From positions 1 to 5,560 of the forward strand of contig JAISRP010000149.1 in NCBI GenBank assembly GCA_031273585.1: 5,560 bases of DNA, written 5' to 3'. Each line of letters starts with the position of its first letter. Positions within the stretch are counted from its first letter, which is position 1. The notes beneath the pieces were generated by a model that saw only the letters and a list, made by a program, of their open reading frames with translations, had not been told where the DNA came from and searched no databases. This document shows positions 1 to 5,560 of the stretch, piece by piece. Source of the stretch: Synergistaceae bacterium. Lineage in GTDB: Bacteria; Synergistota; Synergistia; Synergistales; Synergistaceae. A program made the position numbers and the translations under genes.

Positions 1-20
1 ACAAAAAAACAGACGGGGGT

Positions 21-61
21 CCGGGGGACTGGTCCCCCGGCGGGCGTGGGCGGCGCCCACG
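21..61. repeat. two tandem GC-rich hairpins upstream of pstA
   Basis: Positions 21-29 and 32-40 are perfect inverted repeats (CCGGGGGAC / GTCCCCCGG). Five bases further on, 45-51 and 55-61 form a second perfect 7-bp stem (CGTGGGC / GCCCACG) around a 3-base loop. Neither is followed by a T-run on the + strand, so they do not look like standard intrinsic terminators for an upstream pstC. On the - strand a T7 tract lies at 9-3, but about 11 bases beyond the stem base. Likely roles are an intra-operon mRNA structure between pstC and pstA, or a copy of a dispersed intergenic repeat. All three forward frames are open through the hairpins, so overlap with the end of an upstream gene cannot be excluded. 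The stems are seen directly; the role is inferred. Confidence 0.6.
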
Positions 62-97
62 GTCAAACGGTCTTGAACTTGCGAGGGAGTTGATGTC

Positions 98-940
98 TTG
101 AGGGAGTTGTGGCAACTGAGGCACAGGCCTCTGTCCGCGTTTCTCAGAGCGTGCGTCCTTCTGGCGGCGGGGGCGACCATGCTCGTCTTTATAGTCCTGG
201 TCGGGTACGTGCTCGTGAAGGGCATCCCCAACCTCGACTCCGGGCTGTTCGAGTGGGAGTACAACAGTCAGAACGCCTCGCTCGTCCCGGCGCTCGTGAA
301 CACGGTGTTGGTGACGCTGCTGTCGCTTTTGATAGCCTCTCCGCTCGGCATATTCGCCGCCATCTACATGACGGAGTACGCGAGGAGGGACAACGCGCTT
401 ATGAAGCTGGTCCGGCTCGCAGCGGAGACCTTGGCCGGCATCCCGTCCATAGTCTACGGGCTGTTCGGGATGCTGCTCTTCGTCGTAGCGCTGAAGTGGG
501 GGTACTCGCTCGCGGCCGGGGCCTTCACGATGGCAGTAATGATACTGCCCATAATCATGCGGACCACGGAGGAGGCCCTGATGTCGGTTCCGGATTCCTA
601 CAGGGAGGGCAGCTTCGGACTTGGAGCGGGGCGTCTGCGCACCGTGTTCGCGATCGTGCTGCCGCCGGCATCTCCAGGCATCCTGGCGGGGATCATACTC
701 GCCACCGGGCGCGTTGTGGGCGAAACCGCGGCCCTCATATTCACGGCCGGGACCGTGGCCCGCATCCCGGTCAGCCTGACATCCTCCGTCCGCACCCTGT
801 CGGTTCACATGTACAACCTCTCCAGCGAGGGGCTGCACATAAAGCAGGCCTATGCCACGGCCGTCGTCCTCCTCTTGCTTGTGATAGCCGTCAACGCGCT
901 TTCGGGCGCCCTGGCCGGAAGGATATCCGGGCGTGGATAA
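98..940 (+). CDS. pstA: phosphate ABC transporter, permease protein PstA
   Basis: One of the two inner-membrane permease subunits (PstA with PstC) of the high-affinity phosphate importer PstSCAB. The 280-residue product has the normal family length. Hydrophobic segments lie near residues 17-40, 63-91, 113-132, 137-153, 187-205 and 255-275, giving the six-helix fold of the binding-protein-dependent permease family. The cytoplasmic EAA loop that contacts the ATPase is visible at about 159-178 ([13 protein letters not shown]...FGLGAG). The PstA-typical [10 protein letters not shown] follows at 204-213, then FTAG. The start is TTG at 98, with GAGGGAG at 83-89 eight bases upstream. An ATG at 93 opens only a two-codon frame (ATG TCT TGA), so it is not the start. 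The gene overlaps pstB by 8 bases, and the adjacent ATPase and phoU genes fix its identity as PstA rather than a generic permease. Confidence 0.95.
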   Translation: MRELWQLRHRPLSAFLRACVLLAAGATMLVFIVLVGYVLVKGIPNLDSGLFEWEYNSQNASLVPALVNTVLVTLLSLLIASPLGIFAAIYMTEYARRDNALMKLVRLAAETLAGIPSIVYGLFGMLLFVVALKWGYSLAAGAFTMAVMILPIIMRTTEEALMSVPDSYREGSFGLGAGRLRTVFAIVLPPASPGILAGIILATGRVVGETAALIFTAGTVARIPVSLTSSVRTLSVHMYNLSSEGLHIKQAYATAVVLLLLVIAVNALSGALAGRISGRG

Positions 941-1682
941 AATAGAGGTGAGCGGGCTCAACCTTTATTACGGGGCGTCCCGAGCCCTGAAGGACGTCGA
1001 GATTTCGATAGGGGCGATGGGGGTGACAGCTCTGATAGGGCCGTCCGGCTGCGGAAAGTCCACGTTCCTCCGCACGCTGAACCGCCTGAACGACCTGGTC
1101 GCGGGCTGCAGGAGAGAGGGGAGCGTGATGCTGGACGGTGAGGATATATACGGCGAGATGGACGTGAACATGCTTCGCAAGCGCGTCGGCATGGTCTTTC
1201 AGAAGCCGAACCCGTTCTCGATGAGCATCTATGACAACGTGGCGTTCGGGCCCCGCACGCACGGAATCAGGTCGAGGGTGAAGTTGAACGCCATAGTGGA
1301 GAAGTCCCTTCGGGACGCCGCGATCTGGGACGAGGTTAAGGACAGGCTCGGGGAGAGCGCCCTGTCGATGTCGGGGGGGCAGCAGCAGAGGATGTGCATA
1401 GCGCGGGCCCTCGCGGTCCGCCCCGAGGTGCTGTTGATGGACGAGCCCACGTCCGCGCTCGATCCGATATCGACGTCTCGGATAGAGGACCTCGCCTCCG
1501 AGCTGAAAAAAGATTATACTATCGTCATAGTCACCCACAACATGCAGCAGGCGGCGCGTATATCGGACAGAACAGCTTTTTTTCTCCTTGGAGAGATGAT
1601 CGAGTACGACGAGACGGAAAAAATTTTTTCAATGCCGCGCGATAAGCGCACGGAGGATTACATTACCGGGAGGTTCGGATGA
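933..1682 (+). CDS. pstB: phosphate ABC transporter, ATP-binding protein PstB
   Basis: Cytoplasmic ATPase that drives phosphate import through PstA/PstC; 249 residues, the usual PstB size. ABC motifs appear in order: Walker [10 protein letters not shown] (36-44), Q-loop Q90 in FQKPNPF (89-95), signature MSGGQQQR (146-153), Walker B with D-loop [12 protein letters not shown] (167-178, catalytic E171), and switch H202 in THNMQQA. FQKPNPF and CIARAL are typical of PstB. The signature has Met where most ABC proteins have Leu (MSGGQ for LSGGQ), a mild variant. The GTG start at 933 lies inside the end of pstA and has GGAAGGA at 917-923. The stop overlaps the phoU start as ATGA. Near the 3' end lie a T7 run (1577-1583) and an A6T6 palindrome (1617-1630), unusual in such GC-rich sequence, but the encoded residues (AFFLL, EKIF) fit the family. 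Confidence 0.97.
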   Translation: MDKIEVSGLNLYYGASRALKDVEISIGAMGVTALIGPSGCGKSTFLRTLNRLNDLVAGCRREGSVMLDGEDIYGEMDVNMLRKRVGMVFQKPNPFSMSIYDNVAFGPRTHGIRSRVKLNAIVEKSLRDAAIWDEVKDRLGESALSMSGGQQQRMCIARALAVRPEVLLMDEPTSALDPISTSRIEDLASELKKDYTIVIVTHNMQQAARISDRTAFFLLGEMIEYDETEKIFSMPRDKRTEDYITGRFG

Positions 1683-2347
1683 TGCGGGAGGGTTATCGGA
1701 AAAGGCTCGAGACTTTGCACACGGAACTCATCCGCATGGGGGCGCTCTGCGAGGAGGCCATAGCGAGCGCTGCCAAGGGGCTGCTCGACGAGAAGCCCGA
1801 GTACCGTGAGAAGGCCATCAGGCTCGAGAAGGAGATAGACGGGTTCGAACACGACATCGAGGCGTTCTGCGTCAAGCTGCTGCTCCGCGAGCAGCCGGTG
1901 GCTGGCGACCTGCGGCAGATAACGTCTGCCCACAAGATCGTGACCGACATGGAGCGCATCGGCGACCAGGCTGCCGACATCGCCGAGATATCCGCCTTCA
2001 TGGTCGGCAGCCCCGTCAAGAGCGACATTCACATAGCGGAGATGGCGAACGCCACGATAAAGATGCTCTCCGACAGCGTCGACTCGTTCGTCGCCGGGGA
2101 TCTGGAGAAGGCCCTCGGCGTCATAGAGAGCGACGACATAGTGGACGAGCTGTTCCACAGGGTCAAGGGCGAGCTGCTGGCATCCATCTCGAATGACCCG
2201 AGCCTCGGCGAGGACTGCCTCGACCTCCTCATGATCGCCAAGTACCTCGAACGGATCGGCGACCACGCGACCAACATAGCGGAGTGGGTCGTCTACTCCA
2301 TAACCGGAGAGAGGAAGGGGTTCCATGATCTACCTGGTGGAGGATGA
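1679..2347 (+). CDS. phoU: phosphate-specific transport system accessory/regulatory protein PhoU
   Basis: Cytoplasmic negative regulator that links Pst transporter status to the PhoR-PhoB two-component system and limits phosphate uptake. The 222-residue product is all-helical by composition and shows the two repeated PhoU domains. The first carries [14 protein letters not shown] (90-103) and the second [12 protein letters not shown] (191-202); these conserved acidic helices bind metal clusters in known PhoU structures. The start is the first of two consecutive ATGs (1679 or 1682), with GGGAGG at 1668-1673. The 4-base ATGA overlap with pstB favours 1679. The 3' end runs 23 bases into the response-regulator gene. 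The placement between pstB and phoB/phoR matches its job as an adaptor between transporter and kinase. Confidence 0.96.
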   Translation: MMREGYRKRLETLHTELIRMGALCEEAIASAAKGLLDEKPEYREKAIRLEKEIDGFEHDIEAFCVKLLLREQPVAGDLRQITSAHKIVTDMERIGDQAADIAEISAFMVGSPVKSDIHIAEMANATIKMLSDSVDSFVAGDLEKALGVIESDDIVDELFHRVKGELLASISNDPSLGEDCLDLLMIAKYLERIGDHATNIAEWVVYSITGERKGFHDLPGGG

Positions 2348-2999
2348 CGCGAGCATCAGGGAGCTGGTGGTCTACACGCTCAGAAACACCGGGTTCGATG
2401 CCGCGGGGTTTTCCTGTTCGCGCGACTTCTGGGAGGCGGTGCGGGACGCGCCCCCCTCGCTCGTGTTGCTCGACATAATGCTGCCCGGGGAGGACGGGCT
2501 CTCGATCTTGAGGCGTCTCAGGGGCCTGCCCCGCTCCGAGACTTTGCCGGTGATGATCCTGTCCGCGAAGGGAACAGAGTACGACAAGGTGCTCGGGCTC
2601 GACTTGGGCGCGGACGACTACCTGCCGAAGCCGTTCGGCATGATGGAGCTAGTGGCGCGGGTCAGGAACCTGCTGCGGCGCACCGGGACCGGCGGGCCCC
2701 GCGACGAGTACGAATCGGGAGGGCTCTTCGTCAGCGTCCCCCGCCACATCGCGACGGCTGGCGGCGTGGACGTGCCCCTCACGTCCAAGGAGTTCGATCT
2801 CTTAGTCTGCCTGATCTCGAACTCCGGGAGGGTACTCACGCGGGACCAGATACTCTCCTCCGTGTGGGACTGCGACTTTGACGGCGAGACGCGAACGGTG
2901 GACGTGCACATCCGCACCCTCCGGAGCAAGCTCGGCCCGTGCGGAGGGCTCATACAGACCGTGCGGGGCGTCGGGTACAGGCTGAGGAGCACGGCGTGA
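2325..2999 (+). CDS. phoB: phosphate regulon response regulator, OmpR/PhoB family
   Basis: DNA-binding transcription factor of the two-component system with the downstream kinase; expected to activate phosphate-starvation genes once phosphorylated. The 224 residues split into a receiver domain (1-118) and a winged-helix output domain (about 128-222). Receiver landmarks are the acidic pocket E6-D7-D8, phospho-acceptor D50 in LLDIMLPGEDG, S80 in the switch position, Y99, and K102 in DDYLPKPF. Output landmarks are LTSKEFDLL (152-160), RTVDVHIRTLRSKL (190-203, recognition helix region) and the terminal VRGVGYRL (213-220). The ATG at 2325 lies inside the 3' end of phoU behind the purine-rich GAGGAAGGGG (2311-2320). 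The stop overlaps the phoR start as GTGA. The name phoB (phoP in Firmicutes) rests on the pst-phoU context; sequence alone gives only the OmpR/PhoB family. Confidence 0.93.
   Translation: MIYLVEDDASIRELVVYTLRNTGFDAAGFSCSRDFWEAVRDAPPSLVLLDIMLPGEDGLSILRRLRGLPRSETLPVMILSAKGTEYDKVLGLDLGADDYLPKPFGMMELVARVRNLLRRTGTGGPRDEYESGGLFVSVPRHIATAGGVDVPLTSKEFDLLVCLISNSGRVLTRDQILSSVWDCDFDGETRTVDVHIRTLRSKLGPCGGLIQTVRGVGYRLRSTA
2984..2989 (+). promoter_or_regulatory. ribosome binding site that sets the phoR start
   Basis: GAGGAG lies six bases before the GTG at 2996. An upstream in-frame GTG at 2939 would add 19 Arg-rich residues and overlap phoB by 61 bases. The SD spacing, the 4-base GTGA overlap, and a membrane helix starting within a few residues of 2996 all favour the shorter protein. 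Confidence 0.7.
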
Positions 3000-4663
3000 G
3001 AAGGAGAATTTTAATCTTCTCGTGCCTGATGGCAGGGGCGTCGATAGTGCTGACCGCGGTCCTGATTTACATGGCGGTGTACAGAAATTTCGCCGGCCTG
3101 CTGAGACGCGAGATAGCGACCGAGTCCGACCTGATCGCAGCCGCTGTGGAGCTGTCCGGGCATGACTATCTTAAATCCCTGGAGGCAAACCCGCCCGCCG
3201 TGCGGATAACCCTGATCGACGCGGAAGGCACGGTGCTCTTCGACAGCGGGTGGGACCCGTCCGGGATGGAGAACCACCTCGACAGGCCGGAGGTGAGGTC
3301 GGCCCTCGAGACCGGCGTCGGAGAGGACGCGCGATTTTCGAGGACTATCAGCAGGCAGACGTTTTACAGGGCGCAGAGGCTCGGCGACGGAAGGGTGCTC
3401 AGGGTGGCGGTGACGACGGACAGCATCTTCGCGTCCCTGCTGGGGCTCGCGCTTCTTACGGCGTTGATCGCGTCCGGGGTGTTCGTCTCAGCCGCCGTCA
3501 TAGGGACCGGCGTGACGAGGCGGATCGTCGAACCCATAAACAGGATCAACCTGGACCGCCCGGAGGAGAGCCCCGCGTACGACGAGATAGCCCCCCTGCT
3601 CTCGCGAATGAAAAAGCAGAACGAAATTATATCCGCTCAGATTGACGAGATAAGGCAGAGGCAGATCGAGTTCCGGGCCATAACCGACAACATGCGGGAG
3701 GGCCTGCTGCTGCTGGACTGCGACGCGAGGGTGCTCTCCTGCAACAAAAACGCGCTGCGGCTGCTCCAGAGCAATGCGGACGACCCTGTCGGCAAGAACG
3801 CGCTCGCGCTCAACAGGAGCGAGACGTTCAGCCGAGCGGTGGAGCGGGCACTGGCTGGCATCCCCTCCGAGGAGCTCACGACCCCCGGCGAGAGATACCT
3901 GCAGATATTCGCCAACCCCGTCAGGGACGTCGACGTAGTCTGCGGCGCAGTCCTCGTGCTGCTCGACGTGACGGAGCGCGAGGACAGGGAGAGGCTGCGC
4001 AGGGAGTTCACCGCCAACGTCTCGCACGAGCTCAAGACCCCGCTCACCGCCATCTCCGGCTACGCGGAGATAATAGCGAACGAGGTCGCGCGGCATGAGG
4101 ACATCCCCAGGTTCGCTGGGTGCATCTACGCCGAGGCCCAGAGGCTGATCACACTGGTCGGCGACATCATGACGCTCTCAAGACTGGACGAGGGAGGCGT
4201 CAGGACGCCGCGCGAGCCCGTGGACCTCGGACATCTCGTGGAGTGCGCCATACAGAGGACGAGGGCTGCCGCGGCAAAACGCGGAATAGAGGTCGCGTTC
4301 AGCGGCGGGAGCGCGGAGATAAACGGCATTATACGCGTCATTGAGGAGGCGGTCGCAAACGTCCTGGATAACGCGGTGAAATACAACGTGGACGGCGGCT
4401 CGGTGAGCATCGCCCTTGCTGAAAAAAACGGGGAGATAACGCTTGAGATCACGGACACCGGAGTGGGCATCCCAGCAAGCGAGCAGGGCCGCATATTCGA
4501 GCGATTCTACCGCGCGGACAGGAGCAGGGGCGGAGCTGAAGGCGGAACTGGGCTGGGCCTGTCTATAGCCAAACACGCGATGAAGCTCCACGGCGGCAGA
4601 ATAGAGGTCAAAAGCGACGGAAAGCACGGCTCCACCGTCACCCTGACGTTCCCGGCCGCGTAG
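2996..4663 (+). CDS. phoR: phosphate regulon sensor histidine kinase PhoR (PAS-containing)
   Basis: Membrane-bound sensor kinase that phosphorylates or dephosphorylates the partner PhoB according to phosphate supply, with PhoU and the Pst transporter as input. From the GTG at 2996 it has 555 residues. TM1 is about 5-28. An extracytoplasmic domain at about 30-145 contains VLFDSGWDPSGMENH and RPEV, as in Firmicutes-type PhoR. TM2 is about 146-169. A degenerate HAMP-like linker (about 170-220) with VEPINRINLDRPEE is followed by a PAS domain (about 222-325). The kinase core follows: H-box FTANVSHELKTPL with phospho-acceptor H344, N-box NVLDNAVKYN (455-464), G1 DTGVGIP (487-493), F-box FERFYRAD (501-508) and G2 GTGLGLSIA (517-525). 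All catalytic motifs are intact. The extracytoplasmic domain is much larger than in E. coli PhoR, which has almost none. Last gene of the coupled operon. Confidence 0.94.
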   Translation: MRRRILIFSCLMAGASIVLTAVLIYMAVYRNFAGLLRREIATESDLIAAAVELSGHDYLKSLEANPPAVRITLIDAEGTVLFDSGWDPSGMENHLDRPEVRSALETGVGEDARFSRTISRQTFYRAQRLGDGRVLRVAVTTDSIFASLLGLALLTALIASGVFVSAAVIGTGVTRRIVEPINRINLDRPEESPAYDEIAPLLSRMKKQNEIISAQIDEIRQRQIEFRAITDNMREGLLLLDCDARVLSCNKNALRLLQSNADDPVGKNALALNRSETFSRAVERALAGIPSEELTTPGERYLQIFANPVRDVDVVCGAVLVLLDVTEREDRERLRREFTANVSHELKTPLTAISGYAEIIANEVARHEDIPRFAGCIYAEAQRLITLVGDIMTLSRLDEGGVRTPREPVDLGHLVECAIQRTRAAAAKRGIEVAFSGGSAEINGIIRVIEEAVANVLDNAVKYNVDGGSVSIALAEKNGEITLEITDTGVGIPASEQGRIFERFYRADRSRGGAEGGTGLGLSIAKHAMKLHGGRIEVKSDGKHGSTVTLTFPAA

Positions 4664-4675
4664 AGCGGGGCCGGG
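4651..4675 (+). terminator. GC-rich hairpin across the phoR stop, possible operon end
   Basis: CCCGGCC at 4651-4657 and GGCCGGG at 4669-4675 are perfect inverted repeats around the phoR TAG. The stem can extend by two pairs with a GG bulge. No T-run follows on the + strand, so this is not a classical intrinsic terminator. It lies between convergent genes, where a transcription block would be expected. A second shorter pair, GCCGG (4670-4674) with CCGGC (4686-4690), competes with it. Termination is an inference. Confidence 0.35.
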
Positions 4676-4719
4676 CGGGCGAGGTCCGGCGCGGAGCGGC
4701 CGGTACATCCTGATTTGCG

Positions 4720-5034
4720 TTATTGCAGATTCCCGTCGCGAAGCATGGGAGTCACCGCAAGGCGCATTCCCATGGCGCCCAATATGGCCTGGAAGCTGCG
4801 CAGCTCAGGATTGCCGGCCGGTGAAAGGGTCCGGTATATTGTTCTTGGGTTAAGATGCGCTAAATCCGCGACCTCCTTCATGCCAAAGGCCTCAGCAACG
4901 CGGCGCAAGGCTGTCATCAGCTCCTCCTGCGTACCATCCTCAAGAACGGCGTTCAGGTACTCTGCCGCCAGGTCGGGATCGCGCTTAAAACTAGCGATGG
5001 TTGCCTCCTCGTGAGAAATATATGGCTTGGTCAT
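4720..5034 (-). CDS. HTH antitoxin of a HI1420-type addiction module (HigA-like)
   Basis: Predicted antitoxin that binds and neutralises the toxin encoded just upstream and represses their common promoter. From the ATG at 5034 it has 104 residues. The pattern is that of the 'addiction module antidote' family: FKRDPDLAAEYLNAVLEDG (16-34), ALRRVAEAFGMKEVADLA (42-59), an HTH ending in LNPRTIYRTLSPAGNPEL (61-78), and FQAILGAMGMRLAVTP (81-96). The start at 5034 is chosen because its ATG overlaps the toxin TGA as ATGA and is preceded by AAGGAG at 5048-5043. The in-frame ATG at 5058 would put this SD inside the gene. It is convergent with phoR, with a 56-base gap and no clear terminator. Base composition is less GC-rich than the pho genes. 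Family match is from remembered consensus; no search was run. Confidence 0.87.
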   Translation of the reverse strand: MTKPYISHEEATIASFKRDPDLAAEYLNAVLEDGTQEELMTALRRVAEAFGMKEVADLAHLNPRTIYRTLSPAGNPELRSFQAILGAMGMRLAVTPMLRDGNLQ

Positions 5035-5363
5035 CGATCTTTCTCCTTTATTCGGCACAGGAAATCGGCCCTGCAGGCTACGGCGCGGTCAATGTCATCA
5101 TCCTGGACACGCTTGTCTCCGCCGCAGAGAAGCACGACAAACATTTGCCCATATTGAAAGTAGTACACCCTGTAACCTGGCCCTTGGTCAATGCGCAACT
5201 CAAAAACGCCGTCTCTGCAAAACCTGTGATCTCCGAAGTTACCTCCTGCCGCACGGTCAACCCTGCGCAAAACAGCGGCGACAGCGCGAGCGTCGCGCAA
5301 CGAATCGATCCATTCCTGAAATAAGTCGGAGCCATCCTCGGTCACATAGCGGATAATTTCCAT
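5031..5363 (-). CDS. RelE/HigB-like toxin of a HI1419-type addiction module
   Basis: Predicted RelE/ParE-superfamily toxin; relatives with known activity cleave mRNA on the ribosome. The 110-residue protein has the usual small size and the family's motif order: LFQEWIDSLRD (14-24), GNFGDHR (41-47), GVFELRIDQGPGYRVYYF (52-69) and VVLLCGGDKRVQDDDIDRA (76-94). R57, R65 and K84 are at positions usually conserved in this family, so the toxin appears intact. It is the first gene of the pair, the toxin-first order of higBA-like modules. No Shine-Dalgarno precedes the ATG at 5363, and a promoter -10 ends only seven bases upstream, suggesting leaderless initiation. GC is low around the start. The basic, Cys-containing tail after residue 97 could be a lineage extension. 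Whether it is an RNase or acts otherwise cannot be told from sequence alone. Confidence 0.88.
   Translation of the reverse strand: MEIIRYVTEDGSDLFQEWIDSLRDARAVAAVLRRVDRAAGGNFGDHRFCRDGVFELRIDQGPGYRVYYFQYGQMFVVLLCGGDKRVQDDDIDRAVACRADFLCRIKEKDR
5043..5048 (-). promoter_or_regulatory. strong Shine-Dalgarno of the antitoxin gene
   Basis: On the - strand this reads AAGGAG, eight bases before the antitoxin ATG at 5034, and it lies inside the 3' end of the toxin gene. It decides the antitoxin start and contrasts with the absence of an SD before the toxin. Confidence 0.75.
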
Positions 5364-5370
5364 GGTAATG

Positions 5371-5399
5371 ATAGTAGTTTATAAGCGAATAACCGTCAA
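5371..5399 (-). promoter_or_regulatory. sigma-70-like promoter of the toxin-antitoxin operon with a candidate operator
   Basis: Read on the - strand: -35 TTGACG (5399-5394, five of six consensus bases), a 17-base spacer, and -10 TACTAT (5376-5371, four of six, with the key first TA and last T). The predicted transcription start falls at 5364-5363, that is, at or one base before the toxin ATG. Within the spacer, 5379-5392 is a near-palindrome (TTAT-AAGCGA-ATAA, 10 of 14 bases symmetric), a plausible site for autorepression by the HTH antitoxin. The local stretch is AT-rich (about 37% GC over 5341-5400). Promoter match is seen; function and operator role are inferred. Confidence 0.6.
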
Positions 5400-5512
5400 G
5401 GTAACGTTCGGGGGATTCAATCAACGCTTCCTCAGGATGCGCACAAGATCCTGCCCAGGGCGAGCGCAGCGTCACTACACAGCAGACCGGACGCGACCGG
5501 CGACCGCTAGCC

Positions 5513-5560
5513 CTACCCTATCGTCTCCTCGTAGACCCTGCGGAAGTTAGATCCTATAAT
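5513..5560 (-). CDS. C-terminal end of a gene, possibly membrane dipeptidase (peptidase M19)
   Basis: The - strand from the window edge is open for 15 codons and ends at TAG (5515-5513), giving IIGSNFRRVYEETIG. The pattern (I/L)-(I/L)-G-x-N-F-x-R-V is the closing motif of many membrane (renal-type) dipeptidases, and codon choice (ATA, AGG, GAG) matches the GC-rich genes of this window. Only 15 residues are visible, so the family is tentative. The gene would be co-directional with the toxin-antitoxin pair. The 149 bases between its stop and the toxin start (5364-5512) hold the toxin promoter and a weak 6-bp hairpin (CAGGAT 5433-5438 / ATCCTG 5448-5453) without a T-run. I see no other gene there. 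Confidence 0.4.
   Translation of the reverse strand: MIGSNFRRVYEETIG

Noticed and set aside
891..1538. Long - strand open frame (215 codons) opposite pstB
   Set aside because: It lies antisense to an unambiguous PstB with all ABC motifs; long antisense frames are expected in GC-rich genes.
1658..2326. 222-codon - strand open frame antisense to phoU
   Set aside because: Mirror of the PhoU reading frame with no recognisable motif; PhoU on the + strand is clear.
2939..2995. Upstream GTG start adding 19 residues to PhoR
   Set aside because: It would overlap phoB by 61 bases and place an Arg-rich segment before TM1; the GTG at 2996 has a good SD and a 4-base overlap.
3488..4096. 202-codon - strand frame antisense to phoR
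   Set aside because: Antisense to the intact PAS and kinase region of PhoR, with no motif or SD of its own.
5035..5058. Upstream ATG at 5058 as antitoxin start
   Set aside because: The SD at 5048-5043 would lie inside the gene; the ATG at 5034 has correct spacing and the ATGA overlap typical of these modules.
5001..5356. Two + strand frames of about 107-109 codons across the toxin gene
   Set aside because: Both are antisense shadows of the toxin, which has the full motif set of its family.
5257..5475. 72-codon - strand frame overlapping the toxin and its promoter
   Set aside because: It overlaps the well-supported toxin in another frame and covers the promoter; no family motif seen.
1..5560. 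CRISPR array, insertion sequence, tRNA or rRNA
   Set aside because: No regularly spaced repeats, transposase, cloverleaf or rRNA signature was found on reading either strand.

Overview
The window holds the downstream part of a phosphate-uptake and phosphate-sensing operon on the + strand. A small toxin-antitoxin operon follows on the - strand, and the window ends on the last codons of a further - strand gene. The pho genes are GC-rich (roughly 60-70% by eye) yet use many AUA isoleucine and AGG arginine codons, with TTG and GTG starts. PhoR has the architecture typical of Firmicutes: an extracytoplasmic domain, a degenerate HAMP, a PAS domain and a kinase core. This points to a GC-rich bacterium outside Proteobacteria and Actinobacteria, possibly Synergistota or a high-GC clostridial relative. 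That assignment is an inference and is not certain.

Layout: positions 1-97 contain two strong back-to-back GC hairpins and no convincing gene. Then come pstA (98-940), pstB (933-1682), phoU (1679-2347), a phoB-type response regulator (2325-2999) and a phoR-type sensor kinase (2996-4663). Every junction in this run overlaps (8, 4, 23 and 4 bases), so the five genes form one translationally coupled chain. pstS and pstC are expected upstream, outside the window. A GC hairpin straddles the phoR stop. Positions 4664-4719 are a short convergent gap.

On the - strand, a RelE/HigB-like toxin (5363-5031) precedes its HTH antitoxin (5034-4720), with a 4-base overlap. The pair matches the HI1419/HI1420-type addiction module. 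A good sigma-70-like promoter sits directly against the toxin start codon, so the toxin mRNA is predicted to be leaderless or nearly so, whereas the antitoxin has a strong Shine-Dalgarno sequence. The module is lower in GC (about 56% by hand count over 4741-5340, about 37% over 5341-5400), which suggests acquisition. At the far end, 5560-5513 reads as the C-terminus of a protein resembling membrane dipeptidases (peptidase M19).

How the genes work together: PstA (with PstC, PstS and PstB) imports phosphate. PhoU relays transporter status to PhoR, and PhoR sets phosphorylation of PhoB, which controls the Pho regulon. I see no clearly undescribed system. The most interesting points are the leaderless-toxin/SD-antitoxin arrangement with a near-palindrome between -35 and -10, and the paired hairpins ahead of pstA.
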